Counted from the first letter of the stretch, positions 1 to 6,962 are shown. The stretch is DNA of 10,746 nucleotides from CAYFVR01 sp046541515 (GCA_046541515.1 JBKHDD010000171.1:1-10746); one strand, 5' to 3'. The notes: a model not told the origin generated them from the sequence alone. Program-made: numbers and translations.

Positions 1-1
1 T

Positions 2-1063
2 CTGAGTTTTTTGGGATTGGGGAATCCCAACCCAAACACTGGCCCCATTGGATATCGACCGGCAACCTACGAACTGGAAGGGCGGCAATCCAGCGAAACG
101 GAATTCGTCCAGGTCGCGGAGATGGAACTGTTGGGCGGAGACAAGTTCGATGCCGTGCTGATTGCGGCGACGGAAAAATCCCACGATACGCATTTCGGCG
201 CGTTGGCGAAAGGGATATCCGCTTTTGGCGCGACCCCGAATTGTTTTATCCTGGACGAGGATTTCTCCCCCGAAGGCCAGTGGAAATGGTTCGAAACCAT
301 TTTGGGCGTCATCGAACACGGCGACCGATTGACGCTGGACCTGACCCACGGCTACCGGGCGGTCCCCATTATTTTTTCCACGGCGCTGAATTTTCTGCAA
401 AAGGCGCGGAACGTCCAGATCGAAGCGGTGTACTACGGCGCCTTCGACAGCAACCGCAAACTAACGCCCATTGTAAACATGAAGGATTTCTACGTCATCA
501 ACGAATGGGCCGACGCGGTGAGCCGCCTGGTCGAAGAGGCCGACGCCCGGAAAATTTCGGAAGTGGCCGCGAAGACGACCGACTTCCAGGCCGGGGAACT
601 CAACGATCCCGAAATCATTTCCGCGCTGGACGATTTGACGAATACCGTCCGAAACGTGGACGTGAACAACGTCGGCCGAAAGGCCCATGCCGCCATTGAA
701 ATGATTCGGGCCAAAAAAGAGGAGGCGTCCGAAACGGGACGGGTTCTTTTGGATCTCGTTTTTGATAAATTCGTAAGCCTCTGCACGGAAACGGCCCCGT
801 CCGGCCAGTACAACAAAGCCTATTTCGAACTCCAAATCGAAATTGTCCGGTTGCTGCTGGAGCATAAGCTGTTCATGCAGGCGTACACGGTGATGCGGGA
901 ATTTATCGCTTCGCTTGCGATGATTCATTTTGAACGAGAAGGAATTAACAACCAGAAGAGGAAAAAGAAGAGAAAGAATTGTGGAGAAGTTTTTTTAAGT
1001 TTTTCGAGAAGCCTGAAAATGAATGGAAAATTAAAGGAAAGGAGATGTTTCGAGATCCTATAA
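2..1063 (+). CDS. Csx1/Csx2-like CARF effector (TIGR02221-type), 5'-partial; HEPN part lies in another frame
   Basis: CARF-domain protein of the Csx1/Csx2 group, expected to bind cyclic oligoadenylate made by Cas10 and to activate a fused HEPN ribonuclease. The frame is open from base 2 (LSFLGLGN...), the usual start region of this family, so the true start is only just outside the window; the TTG at 11 is an artefact of the edge. The family signature DLTHGYR is encoded at 338-358, followed by YYGAF and a conserved EWAD segment, typical of the TIGR02221 CARF domain. A helical region follows. After about 949 this frame turns into a basic, low-complexity tail (KRKKKRK) and stops at 1063, without the HEPN motif. 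That motif occurs in the -1 frame (see 1045-1326). Whether the break is a mutation, a sequencing error or programmed cannot be decided here. It lies 5' of a second CARF gene and of cas10, as expected for a type III ancillary effector. The family call is firm; intactness is not. Confidence 0.85.
   Translation: MSFLGLGNPNPNTGPIGYRPATYELEGRQSSETEFVQVAEMELLGGDKFDAVLIAATEKSHDTHFGALAKGISAFGATPNCFILDEDFSPEGQWKWFETILGVIEHGDRLTLDLTHGYRAVPIIFSTALNFLQKARNVQIEAVYYGAFDSNRKLTPIVNMKDFYVINEWADAVSRLVEEADARKISEVAAKTTDFQAGELNDPEIISALDDLTNTVRNVDVNNVGRKAHAAIEMIRAKKEEASETGRVLLDLVFDKFVSLCTETAPSGQYNKAYFELQIEIVRLLLEHKLFMQAYTVMREFIASLAMIHFEREGINNQKRKKKRKNCGEVFLSFSRSLKMNGKLKERRCFEIL
991..997 (+). promoter_or_regulatory. 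Candidate -1 ribosomal frameshift heptamer U_UUU_UUA
   Basis: In the reading frame of the CARF gene the codons at 992-994 and 995-997 are TTT and TTA, preceded by T991. This is a canonical X_XXY_YYZ slippery heptamer in the correct phase. A -1 slip here leads straight into the frame encoding the HEPN motif (FFKFF...). A GGAG at 983-986 lies 4 nt upstream, closer than the 10-14 nt usual for Shine-Dalgarno-stimulated -1 shifting. I see no convincing downstream stem-loop or pseudoknot. The heptamer could be coincidental in an AT-rich patch. Confidence 0.35.
1033..1044 (+). promoter_or_regulatory. Internal Shine-Dalgarno-like sequence before ATG 1045
   Basis: The purine run AAAGGAAAGGAG ends directly before ATG 1045. 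Its first half (AAAGGA, 1033-1038) has a normal 6-nt spacing, while the second GGAG touches the start codon. It would allow separate or coupled translation of the HEPN part inside the end of the CARF frame. Confidence 0.35.
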
Positions 1064-1326
1064 TTCCACTTTATGAAGAATTGAAAGTCTGCGGAGTTGA
1101 AAAAATCCTGAGAGGATTTGTCGAAGAACTCGGGAATTATCGAAATGGTTTCGACCATGCTTGGACAGCAAGAAGCGGCGCGGCTTCAGACATACCCAAA
1201 AAGGGACAAGAATTTTTGGAAAATCTGATCGCGGTTCGAGATCGGATGGACGAAGCGGGCATTTGGAAATCCTTGGAGATTCCGGACACCACTCACAAAC
1301 CCGGAACAAATGTCTCTTCCGGATAA
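1045..1326 (+). CDS. C-terminal HEPN ribonuclease part of the Csx1-like effector, in the -1 frame
   Basis: This frame is open from 949 to the TAA at 1324-1326 and continues the Csx1-like protein. It carries the HEPN RNase motif R-x4-H as RNGFDH (encoded at 1141-1158), next to a helical stretch. HEPN RNases act as dimers, with the Arg and His in the active site. I placed the start at ATG 1045 because a purine-rich Shine-Dalgarno-like run (1033-1044) precedes it, giving 93 aa and a 19-nt overlap with the upstream frame. If instead the frame is entered by frameshifting or the gene is broken, the coding part extends back to between 949 and 997. A TTG at 979 is another, weaker possible start. A HEPN fragment alone would lack the ligand-sensing domain, so it would need the CARF partner in trans. 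Possible explanations: split effector, programmed -1 frameshift, or pseudogene. Confidence 0.6.
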   Translation: MFRDPIIPLYEELKVCGVEKILRGFVEELGNYRNGFDHAWTARSGAASDIPKKGQEFLENLIAVRDRMDEAGIWKSLEIPDTTHKPGTNVSSG

Positions 1327-1354
1327 CATTTGACCTTAGCGGAAGGATTGTACC

Positions 1355-2566
1355 ATGCCCTACCACCACATCGTCATCACCGCCGGGATTTCCCTGTTTT
1401 CGCCGGCCAACATTTTTCGAAAATGGCATGACGCGGAACTCGATCTGTTCGCTTTCGAGCGCACCAACCCGATCGCGCCGAAAGGAGAAGATGCGGACGC
1501 GCTGTTGAAAAAGTGGCGGAGCGCCTGCGGGGCGGCCAACCTGGGCGGGATGGCGACGGACGCCCCGAAAAACGTCAGCGCGGAATTTTCCCTGCTCCAC
1601 GCCCTGCGGGCCGGAAACCATCTGGGCGGCGCGCCGGATGTGGTGTTGATCCACACGGCCGGCCTTGGCGGCCGGGCCGCCGCTATTTTGCTGGAACGGG
1701 TGATCGCCGGCGCCTTCAATGCGCGGGTATCGCTCCGGCCGGTGGACGACCTGGACCCCAACGATCGGGGCCGCCTCCGCCGGAGTCTGGGCGGGTTTAT
1801 GGAGGTCGTCGCCAAATCGCTGGAAGGGCGCGACAACTTTTCCACCTGCTTTGCTCCGGTGGGCGGATACAAAGTGATGACCGCATTGGGGTATTTGGCC
1901 GGGGCCTATCGGGGCTTTCCCACGGCGTACCTTCACGAGGACAGCCAGGTGCTTCAGGAAATTCCGGCGGTTCCGATCCGGATGGACCCGGAAGAGCTTC
2001 GAAAAACCGCTCCGTTGCTGCGCCGGCTCCGGAGGGTGGACATGGAATGGACAACCCTTTCCGAAGCGGAGCGGGAGACCGTGCGCCGCCATCCCTACCT
2101 CTTCGACCGGCTGGACGACCTGGTCGCCGTCAACGCCTTCGGGGAATTCCTGATGAACCAGCCCGAAAACGCCGCTCTGTTCGCCTGCCGGGTGTACCTT
2201 TCGCCGGAAGCGGAAAAGGCGGCGCGAGACCGACGGCATCGGGACTTCATCTTCCAACAAATTCGAGAATTGATCAAAAAGCTGGATTTGCCGGAAGAAA
2301 ATTGGGGAAAATTGCGGCATGACTTGGATTTTTCCAGCTTGGCGAAAAATCCCAAATTTTTCCTCTACAAAGGCGCCCGCAACGGAGACCTGACCTTTTC
2401 CGCCGCCTATGCCCGTGATCTGGAAAAGGGAGAAATTCGTCTGAACCGAATTTGGACCGACCACAAAGAATACGAACGGAAAGCGGAAAGCGGCGACGGC
2501 TTCTTCGGCGAACCATCCAAAATTCATTGGCAAGACTGGTCGGAAGAAGTGCATGGGAACGAATAG
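1355..2566 (+). CDS. CARF protein with RelE-like C-terminal domain (Cami1-like mRNA interferase)
   Basis: 403-aa ancillary effector of type III immunity. The N-terminus (ITAGISLF, residues 8-15) and the GGYK motif at residues 170-173, followed by a segment that alternates short strands and helices, look like a Csm6/TIGR02619-like CARF domain that binds cyclic oligoadenylate. Residues about 210-290 are helical with an L-x-AFGEFL segment, as in the winged-helix linker of many CARF proteins. Residues about 293-390 resemble a RelE toxin fold: a helical start, FFLYKG (335-340), then GEIRLNRIW and DHKEYER (359-375), rich in Lys, Arg and Tyr. No HEPN R-x4-H motif or PD-(D/E)xK nuclease motif is evident. 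Known CARF-RelE proteins (Cami1) cut mRNA at the ribosome after CRISPR signalling; that activity is inferred here. GGAAGGA at 1341-1347 supports the ATG at 1355. It ends 81 nt before cas10. The CARF call is firm, the RelE call moderate. Confidence 0.72.
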   Translation: MPYHHIVITAGISLFSPANIFRKWHDAELDLFAFERTNPIAPKGEDADALLKKWRSACGAANLGGMATDAPKNVSAEFSLLHALRAGNHLGGAPDVVLIHTAGLGGRAAAILLERVIAGAFNARVSLRPVDDLDPNDRGRLRRSLGGFMEVVAKSLEGRDNFSTCFAPVGGYKVMTALGYLAGAYRGFPTAYLHEDSQVLQEIPAVPIRMDPEELRKTAPLLRRLRRVDMEWTTLSEAERETVRRHPYLFDRLDDLVAVNAFGEFLMNQPENAALFACRVYLSPEAEKAARDRRHRDFIFQQIRELIKKLDLPEENWGKLRHDLDFSSLAKNPKFFLYKGARNGDLTFSAAYARDLEKGEIRLNRIWTDHKEYERKAESGDGFFGEPSKIHWQDWSEEVHGNE

Positions 2567-2630
2567 AAACGTCGGAACGGTTTGCTCGTCGGGATATCCC
2601 CGGCACGATGTTGCGTTGGACAACGGGAAG

Positions 2631-2640
2631 GAAAGGAGGA
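2631..2640 (+). promoter_or_regulatory. Shine-Dalgarno sequence fixing the cas10 start
   Basis: GAAAGGAGGA lies 8 nt (from the end of GGAGG) before ATG 2648. It decides against a longer reading from TTG 2582, whose extra 22 residues are cysteine/glycine-rich and do not look like a Cas10 N-terminus. Confidence 0.7.
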
Positions 2641-2647
2641 AGGCGAA

Positions 2648-4186
2648 ATGCCCGAAATCGGGAAGCACTTGGCGGTAATCGACCTGCCCGGGATCAAGGA
2701 TTTTGTTTTCGGCGCCGGCCGACTGGTCGAAATCCGGGGCGCCAGCGGTTTGCTGGACCATCTGAACCGGAATCAAATTCCGGACCTTCTCCGCGGGAAA
2801 TTGGGCGCGGATCATGTGGAATGCGTGTTCGCCGGCGGCGGGGCGGGCCAATTCATCCTGGAAGCCGACGCGCCGGCGATCCAGGAGGCTCTCACCGCCG
2901 CCAACGGCCTTGTCTTCGCCGAATCCGGCGGCGCCCTGCGGCTGTCATGGGGGCTGGCCCCACTTTCCGAAGCGTACCCGGAAACGTTAAAGGCGGCATT
3001 CCTCGACCTGGACCGCCAAAAAAACGAACGGCCGTTCCATGCGTCCTCCCCGCTCCATGCCGGTTTTGTCCGGCAATGCGACAGTTGCGCCGGCATGGCG
3101 TCCAATTTTTCGGTTTTCGGCGGCGAGAAGCGGCTGCTTTGCAAGGCTTGCCTGAAAAAAGAGAATTTCGGTCGAAAACGGGGCCTTTGGCGAGATTTCG
3201 CCAAGTATCTCCGCCAGGAGGGGATGGATGCCGAAAGCGCACGGGAGCTTCGTCCCCAGGATTTTGATGAAATCGGGAAACGCAGTGCGCGCAACGGCTA
3301 TACGGCACTGGTCTACGCGGACGGCAACAGCATGGGAAAAATCGTGAAATCCATTCATTCCAAACAGGAATTCAGGGATTTCTCTTTCGCGGTGGACGCC
3401 GCCATCCGGGAGGCCTGCTACGAGGCGATCGCCTGTTGCTGCCCCCCGGTGCGGGACAAAATTCCGGCGGACATTCTCTTGCTGGGCGGCGACGACCTTC
3501 TGGTGTATCTGACCGCCGAAACCGCCTTCCCCTTTGCCTTGGAGGCGGCCCGGCGTTTCGAGGAAAAAACCCGGGACAAGCTTGCGGCTTCGGATTCCGC
3601 GAACGCTTTTCAACCCTGGATCGAAGCCGGCGGCCTGACTATCTCTCTCGGGATCGCTTTCGGAAAAAGTCATACCCCCATTTCCATCCTGCTGGACCAG
3701 GCGGAAGAACTGATGACCCTGGCCAAGCGCAAAGGGCTGGAAAGTCGGCCGGATGCCCTCGTGGCCCCGGCCTACCTGGACTTTCACCTGACGACTCGAT
3801 TCAACCAGGTCGGCGTTGGGGAAACCCGCCGCACCCACCTGACGCTGAAAACCGCCGCCGGGGAGGATTTGCGACTGCACCAGGGCCCGTACGCCCTGCC
3901 CGACGCCCGGGACATGTGGACCCACGCGGAACAGCTCGCGTCCAGCGAAATCCCGCGTTCCCGGCTGCACCGGCTGGGCATGGCGCCATCCCGGGGAAAG
4001 GCGGACGGAACCGTGGAAACCCTGATTCAGTATGGCCGGGCCAAAGCGGGGGAACAACGGCAACTCATCGCCGAAGCGCTGAAACGCTTTGATTGTCTGG
4101 AAAACATGCCCTGGCGCCCCGTGAAAGAAGGCCACACGACGGCGCTGGTGGAACTGATTGAACTGGCCGAATTTACTCGCGGATAA
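2648..4186 (+). CDS. cas10: Cas10, HD-less, with intact GGDD cyclase motif
   Basis: Large subunit of the type III effector, 512 aa, predicted to make cyclic oligoadenylate when the complex binds target RNA. The protein opens directly with the first Palm domain: IDLPGIKDFVF (11-21) and RLVEIRGASGLL (25-36) are classic Cas10 sequence. A zinc-finger pair follows (C144/C147 and C165/C168). The second Palm domain has YADGNSMGK (from residue 223) and the catalytic GGDD at 280-283. The tail is helical (domain D4-like). The N-terminal HD nuclease domain of many Cas10 proteins is absent, which explains the short length, so DNA cleavage by Cas10 is not expected. The intact GGDD fits the two CARF genes just upstream. 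With Csx10 downstream the subtype is III-D. It is followed 12 nt later by the first Cas7 gene. Confidence 0.95.
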   Translation: MPEIGKHLAVIDLPGIKDFVFGAGRLVEIRGASGLLDHLNRNQIPDLLRGKLGADHVECVFAGGGAGQFILEADAPAIQEALTAANGLVFAESGGALRLSWGLAPLSEAYPETLKAAFLDLDRQKNERPFHASSPLHAGFVRQCDSCAGMASNFSVFGGEKRLLCKACLKKENFGRKRGLWRDFAKYLRQEGMDAESARELRPQDFDEIGKRSARNGYTALVYADGNSMGKIVKSIHSKQEFRDFSFAVDAAIREACYEAIACCCPPVRDKIPADILLLGGDDLLVYLTAETAFPFALEAARRFEEKTRDKLAASDSANAFQPWIEAGGLTISLGIAFGKSHTPISILLDQAEELMTLAKRKGLESRPDALVAPAYLDFHLTTRFNQVGVGETRRTHLTLKTAAGEDLRLHQGPYALPDARDMWTHAEQLASSEIPRSRLHRLGMAPSRGKADGTVETLIQYGRAKAGEQRQLIAEALKRFDCLENMPWRPVKEGHTTALVELIELAEFTRG

Positions 4187-4198
4187 GGAGTCAATGCC

Positions 4199-4897
4199 AT
4201 GCACCATCGCATTCAACTGGAACTAACCCTCCCCATGGGAAGCCGGTGGCACGCGGGATCGGGAGAAGGGAATTTGCTAACGGACCGACTGGTTCGACGG
4301 GACGCCCGAAACCGTCCCTATATCCCTGGGAGTACCCTAAAGGGCGTCATCCGCGAAAGTTGCGAACGGCTGTCCCGCCTGCTTGGCTTTCCGGAACCCG
4401 GCGATCCGCACCAAAGGAACATTCGTCAGACCGGCGCTTTCGACGAAACCGAATCCCCGGTGGATCGAATTTTCGGGACCAAACGAATTCCCGGCGAACT
4501 TTTTTTTCGGGACGCCCGCCCGCCGGACACGCCCGGGTTCCCCAGCTTCTCCCGAAACCGAAACGCGCGATACCGGGCCTTGGGGACCGTCCGGCACGGC
4601 CACTTGTTTTCCACGGAATATGCGCCGGCAACGGCGCTCCATACAAAAGTGGACGGATGGCACAAGGGTCTGGTGGCCATGGATGAAGAATACCCCCCTT
4701 TCGCCTATTGCCTGCTAATGGCGGGAATCCTCGCGGTGGATCGCGTCGGGGGCGACAAAAGCACCGGCGCCGGATGGCTGGCCCCGTCCATCTCGATCAC
4801 GTCCGCGTCCTACAACGGTTCGGGAATCAACCTGGAGGACATTTTTGAGCTGTTGGACCCGGCCGACTATCGGGAATTGCTGAAAGGAGGGGAATGA
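4199..4897 (+). CDS. cas7: Cas7-family RAMP protein (Csm3-like), type III-D backbone subunit
   Basis: 232-aa RAMP protein expected to bind crRNA in the backbone and to cut target RNA. Visible family marks are HAGSG at 18-22, an aspartate D29 in the loop where Csm3 has its RNA-cleaving Asp, IPGSTLKG at 42-49, the RIFG...GELFFRDA segment in the middle, and a glycine-rich loop (GGDKSTGAG) near the C-terminus that contacts RNA in RAMPs. Unlike the other Cas7 genes here it has no CxxC before its FG segment. The start is ATG 4199, 8 nt after AAGGAG (4185-4190), which overlaps the cas10 stop codon. The gene is translationally coupled to csx10: its TGA (4895-4897) directly precedes the next ATG. The RAMP call is firm; the exact position in the complex is inferred. 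Confidence 0.9.
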   Translation: MHHRIQLELTLPMGSRWHAGSGEGNLLTDRLVRRDARNRPYIPGSTLKGVIRESCERLSRLLGFPEPGDPHQRNIRQTGAFDETESPVDRIFGTKRIPGELFFRDARPPDTPGFPSFSRNRNARYRALGTVRHGHLFSTEYAPATALHTKVDGWHKGLVAMDEEYPPFAYCLLMAGILAVDRVGGDKSTGAGWLAPSISITSASYNGSGINLEDIFELLDPADYRELLKGGE

Positions 4898-6055
4898 ATG
4901 AACTGTTTTCGCCTGATCGCGGAACTCCGCTCGCCGCTGATGCGGCCCGCGAGCGACAAGCCGGGCGGGCCGCGGGGGCTGCCCTTCCTTACGGGGAGCA
5001 CCCTTCGGGGCGCCGTGGCCGGACAAATGCTCCGCCGGGGCGTCGAGCCGGAAGCGGGGGATTTCCGACGCCTTTTTCTGGATGCGCCGCCTCGCTTCCC
5101 CGATCTTCTGCCGGCGACCCGGCGGGATGAAAGCCCCCGACCGTATCCGCTCACCGCCCATTCTTGCAAGCGAAGTCCCGGGTTTAAATCCGGAAGCGGG
5201 GAAGAATCGGGCCACGGCGTGTTCGACACCCTCGCCGCCGTCGGCGCGGGCCAATGGCTTCGGGTGGCGTCGGAATCCGCCTTCTCCTGCCCCACTTGCG
5301 GGGCGGACCTGAAACCCCGCTCGGGTTTCTGGAACGGTCGGACGGACGCGCCCTCGGCCGCGGAACCGGTGGTCGTGTACGAGCGACACACCGGCATCGA
5401 CCGCGCGACGGGAACCATTGCCCCGTCGATCTTTTTCACCGTGGAAGGGCTGGCCGATTTCCGGAAAGACCCGGACGGCGAATACCAGCCCCAGTTTTTG
5501 TCCGGGGAAATGTTCCTTTCGCCGGACCAGGAAGCGGTTCTTCGGGAAGCGATCCAAGAGCCGGTTTTCGCCGGCGGGGATCGGACAAGGGGAATGGGCG
5601 AACTTCAACTCGCCCTGGAAAAAACGGAATTCCAGCCCCCCGACCCGGTCGCCTGGAACCGGGAATTCCGAAAAAAGCTGGAGGCCGTCACGGGGGATTC
5701 GGTTCCCGATGGCCTGCTTTTCAGCGTCGATCTGACCGCCCACGCCATTCTCGTGGATGCGTTTCTGCGGCCCATGCCGGACCCGAAGCTGGATTTTCCG
5801 GAAATTGAAACGGTCGCCCGGGTGGTTCGATCCCGGCTGGTGAAGGGATGGCAGGCCAGCTGGCAACTGCCCAAGCCCGACGACATCGCCCTGGCCATGG
5901 GGGGCGTATTTCTCTTTTGCTACACCGGAACGGACGAAGAAGGGCTCATAAAGTATTTGAGCCGGTTGGCGAAGGAAGGCATCGGTCTCCGTCGGCCCGA
6001 GGGATTCGGCCGGGTCCGGGTTTGCGACCCCTTGCATTTACGGGAGGCAATCTGA
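4898..6055 (+). CDS. csx10: Csx10, Cas5-type RAMP of type III-D
   Basis: 385-aa Cas5 equivalent of subtype III-D, expected to hold the 5' tag of the crRNA beside Cas10. The N-terminus has the RAMP motif LTGSTLRGAVA (31-41), where many RAMPs have LPGSTLKG. A probable zinc site uses C90, H106 (HGVFD) and C131/C134 (CPTCG), the arrangement seen in Csx10. Then come YERHTGIDRATGT and a strand leading to FLSGEMF, matching the Csx10 core, and a GDRTRGMGELQ glycine-rich loop. The C-terminal half repeats a RAMP-like fold ending in GLRRPEGFGRV, a second glycine-rich loop. Its stop overlaps the next start by one base. The presence of this gene is the main evidence for III-D rather than III-A or III-B. 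Confidence 0.88.
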   Translation: MNCFRLIAELRSPLMRPASDKPGGPRGLPFLTGSTLRGAVAGQMLRRGVEPEAGDFRRLFLDAPPRFPDLLPATRRDESPRPYPLTAHSCKRSPGFKSGSGEESGHGVFDTLAAVGAGQWLRVASESAFSCPTCGADLKPRSGFWNGRTDAPSAAEPVVVYERHTGIDRATGTIAPSIFFTVEGLADFRKDPDGEYQPQFLSGEMFLSPDQEAVLREAIQEPVFAGGDRTRGMGELQLALEKTEFQPPDPVAWNREFRKKLEAVTGDSVPDGLLFSVDLTAHAILVDAFLRPMPDPKLDFPEIETVARVVRSRLVKGWQASWQLPKPDDIALAMGGVFLFCYTGTDEEGLIKYLSRLAKEGIGLRRPEGFGRVRVCDPLHLREAI

Positions 6056-6465
6056 TGAGTTCTCAAATGGAAAAACTGACGCCGGATACGCTCCAGGCCA
6101 TCGACCTGGCGCTGGAAGACTTTTTCCCGCAATCCGTTTTCGCCGGCCGCGAGCTGGCGAGCGTCGGATTAAAGAACAGCCAGATCCGCGGCCTGGAAAA
6201 CCTCGTCGCCTCCACCCGGCGGTTTTCGGAAATCGTCAACTACATCAAGAATCAAACGGGCAAGGAGCGGGGAAACACCCTCCGCTGGAGAACCGTAAGC
6301 GAAACCCTTTTGAATCAGCTTCGCGATTTGGAAACCGCGGCCGAAACTATCGCGGGAGAGGACGGCGGCCTGCGCCTCGCCGTCAAGTTGCGGCTGGCCC
6401 GCGGTTGGTGCCGGCAGGTGGTGGCCCATTATCTCTACGAAAACCGGGAGGGAGGCGCCGGATGA
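6055..6465 (+). CDS. cas11: Small helical subunit, probable Cas11 (Csm2-like)
   Basis: 136-aa protein, predicted all-helical. Residues 39-71 (LKNSQIRGLENLV..., then RRFSEIVNYIKNQTGK) resemble the helix of Csm2-type Cas11 small subunits, with the S-x-I-R pattern at 42-45. Cas11 lines the belly of the type III complex and helps hold target RNA. It is encoded between csx10 and a second small unrecognised gene, the place where III-D loci carry cas11. Start ATG 6055 shares one base with the csx10 stop (TGATG) and follows GGGAGG (6042-6047). The end overlaps the next gene by 4 nt (ATGA). The assignment rests on size, position and pattern rather than a firm family match; the neighbour at 6462 is the alternative candidate. 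Confidence 0.6.
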   Translation: MSSQMEKLTPDTLQAIDLALEDFFPQSVFAGRELASVGLKNSQIRGLENLVASTRRFSEIVNYIKNQTGKERGNTLRWRTVSETLLNQLRDLETAAETIAGEDGGLRLAVKLRLARGWCRQVVAHYLYENREGGAG

Positions 6466-6962
6466 CGTCCTACGCGGAATATCTGAATTCCAACGACTTC
6501 CGTTGCTTCGCGGATGAAACCTTGCGGGAGGCGGCATGCGGCGCCGTGGCGGCCTATCTGGACGCCATGAAGAACCAGAAGGTGGCCGATCCGCATCAAC
6601 TCTACACCCTGAAGGGGGTGGCGGCGGGAACCGGCCTCGGCGGGCTTCGAAAGCTGGCCCGGGAGCAGAAAGAACGAAACACCAGCAAGACAAACAAAGA
6701 ATTCTGGATTTTTTTCGCAGAACGAATCGGCACGGAGTCTCCCGGGAAAGAGGCATTCCCCAATCTTGTCCGGGAAGAACTCCAAAAACGGGGACTGCTG
6801 TCGGATGAAACCGTCGGAGAAAAACCGGAAAAACGGGCGGCCCGCAGGGCCAACCGGGGACGCATCGACGGAGCATTGGAACGGGCATTGTCCGCCTTGG
6901 TGGAACATTTCGTATCGGAATACGCCTATCAGGTCGCGAAACGGAAAGGAGTCAACCGGTGA
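6462..6962 (+). CDS. Unrecognised 166-aa protein inside the III-D operon
   Basis: I do not recognise the family. The protein looks helical and has three parts: a first half (1-90) with LYTLKGVAAGTGLGGLRKL (47-65) and NKEFWIFFAERIG (78-90); a basic middle (EKPEKRAARRANRGR, 120-134); and an amphipathic C-terminal helix (135-160). There is no signal peptide, membrane segment or visible catalytic motif. It overlaps its neighbours by 4 nt on each side (ATGA at 6462-6465, GTGA at 6959-6962), so it is made with the effector subunits and probably belongs to the complex or its assembly. It may be a second small subunit (Cas11-like), a nucleic-acid-binding accessory protein, or the real Cas11 if the upstream gene is not. 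That it is a real gene is well supported by the coupling; its function is open. Confidence 0.75.
   Translation: MTSYAEYLNSNDFRCFADETLREAACGAVAAYLDAMKNQKVADPHQLYTLKGVAAGTGLGGLRKLAREQKERNTSKTNKEFWIFFAERIGTESPGKEAFPNLVREELQKRGLLSDETVGEKPEKRAARRANRGRIDGALERALSALVEHFVSEYAYQVAKRKGVNR

Noticed and set aside
959..968. AGG_AAA_AAG as alternative -1 slippery site
   Set aside because: The preceding base is G rather than A, so the P-site tRNA would mispair after slipping; the U_UUU_UUA at 991-997 is the better candidate.
2582..2647. N-terminal extension of cas10 from TTG 2582
   Set aside because: The extra 22 residues do not look like Cas10, and a strong Shine-Dalgarno stands directly before ATG 2648.
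1058..2851. 597-codon open frame on the minus strand across the CARF-RelE gene and the start of cas10
   Set aside because: It is antisense to two well-recognised genes, its translation resembles no family and is rich in Pro, Arg, Gly and Phe, and long antisense frames are common in GC-rich coding DNA.
4715..6037. 440-codon minus-strand frame across csx10
   Set aside because: A mirror of the csx10 codon pattern; no ribosome-binding site or family resemblance, and csx10 is clearly the real gene.
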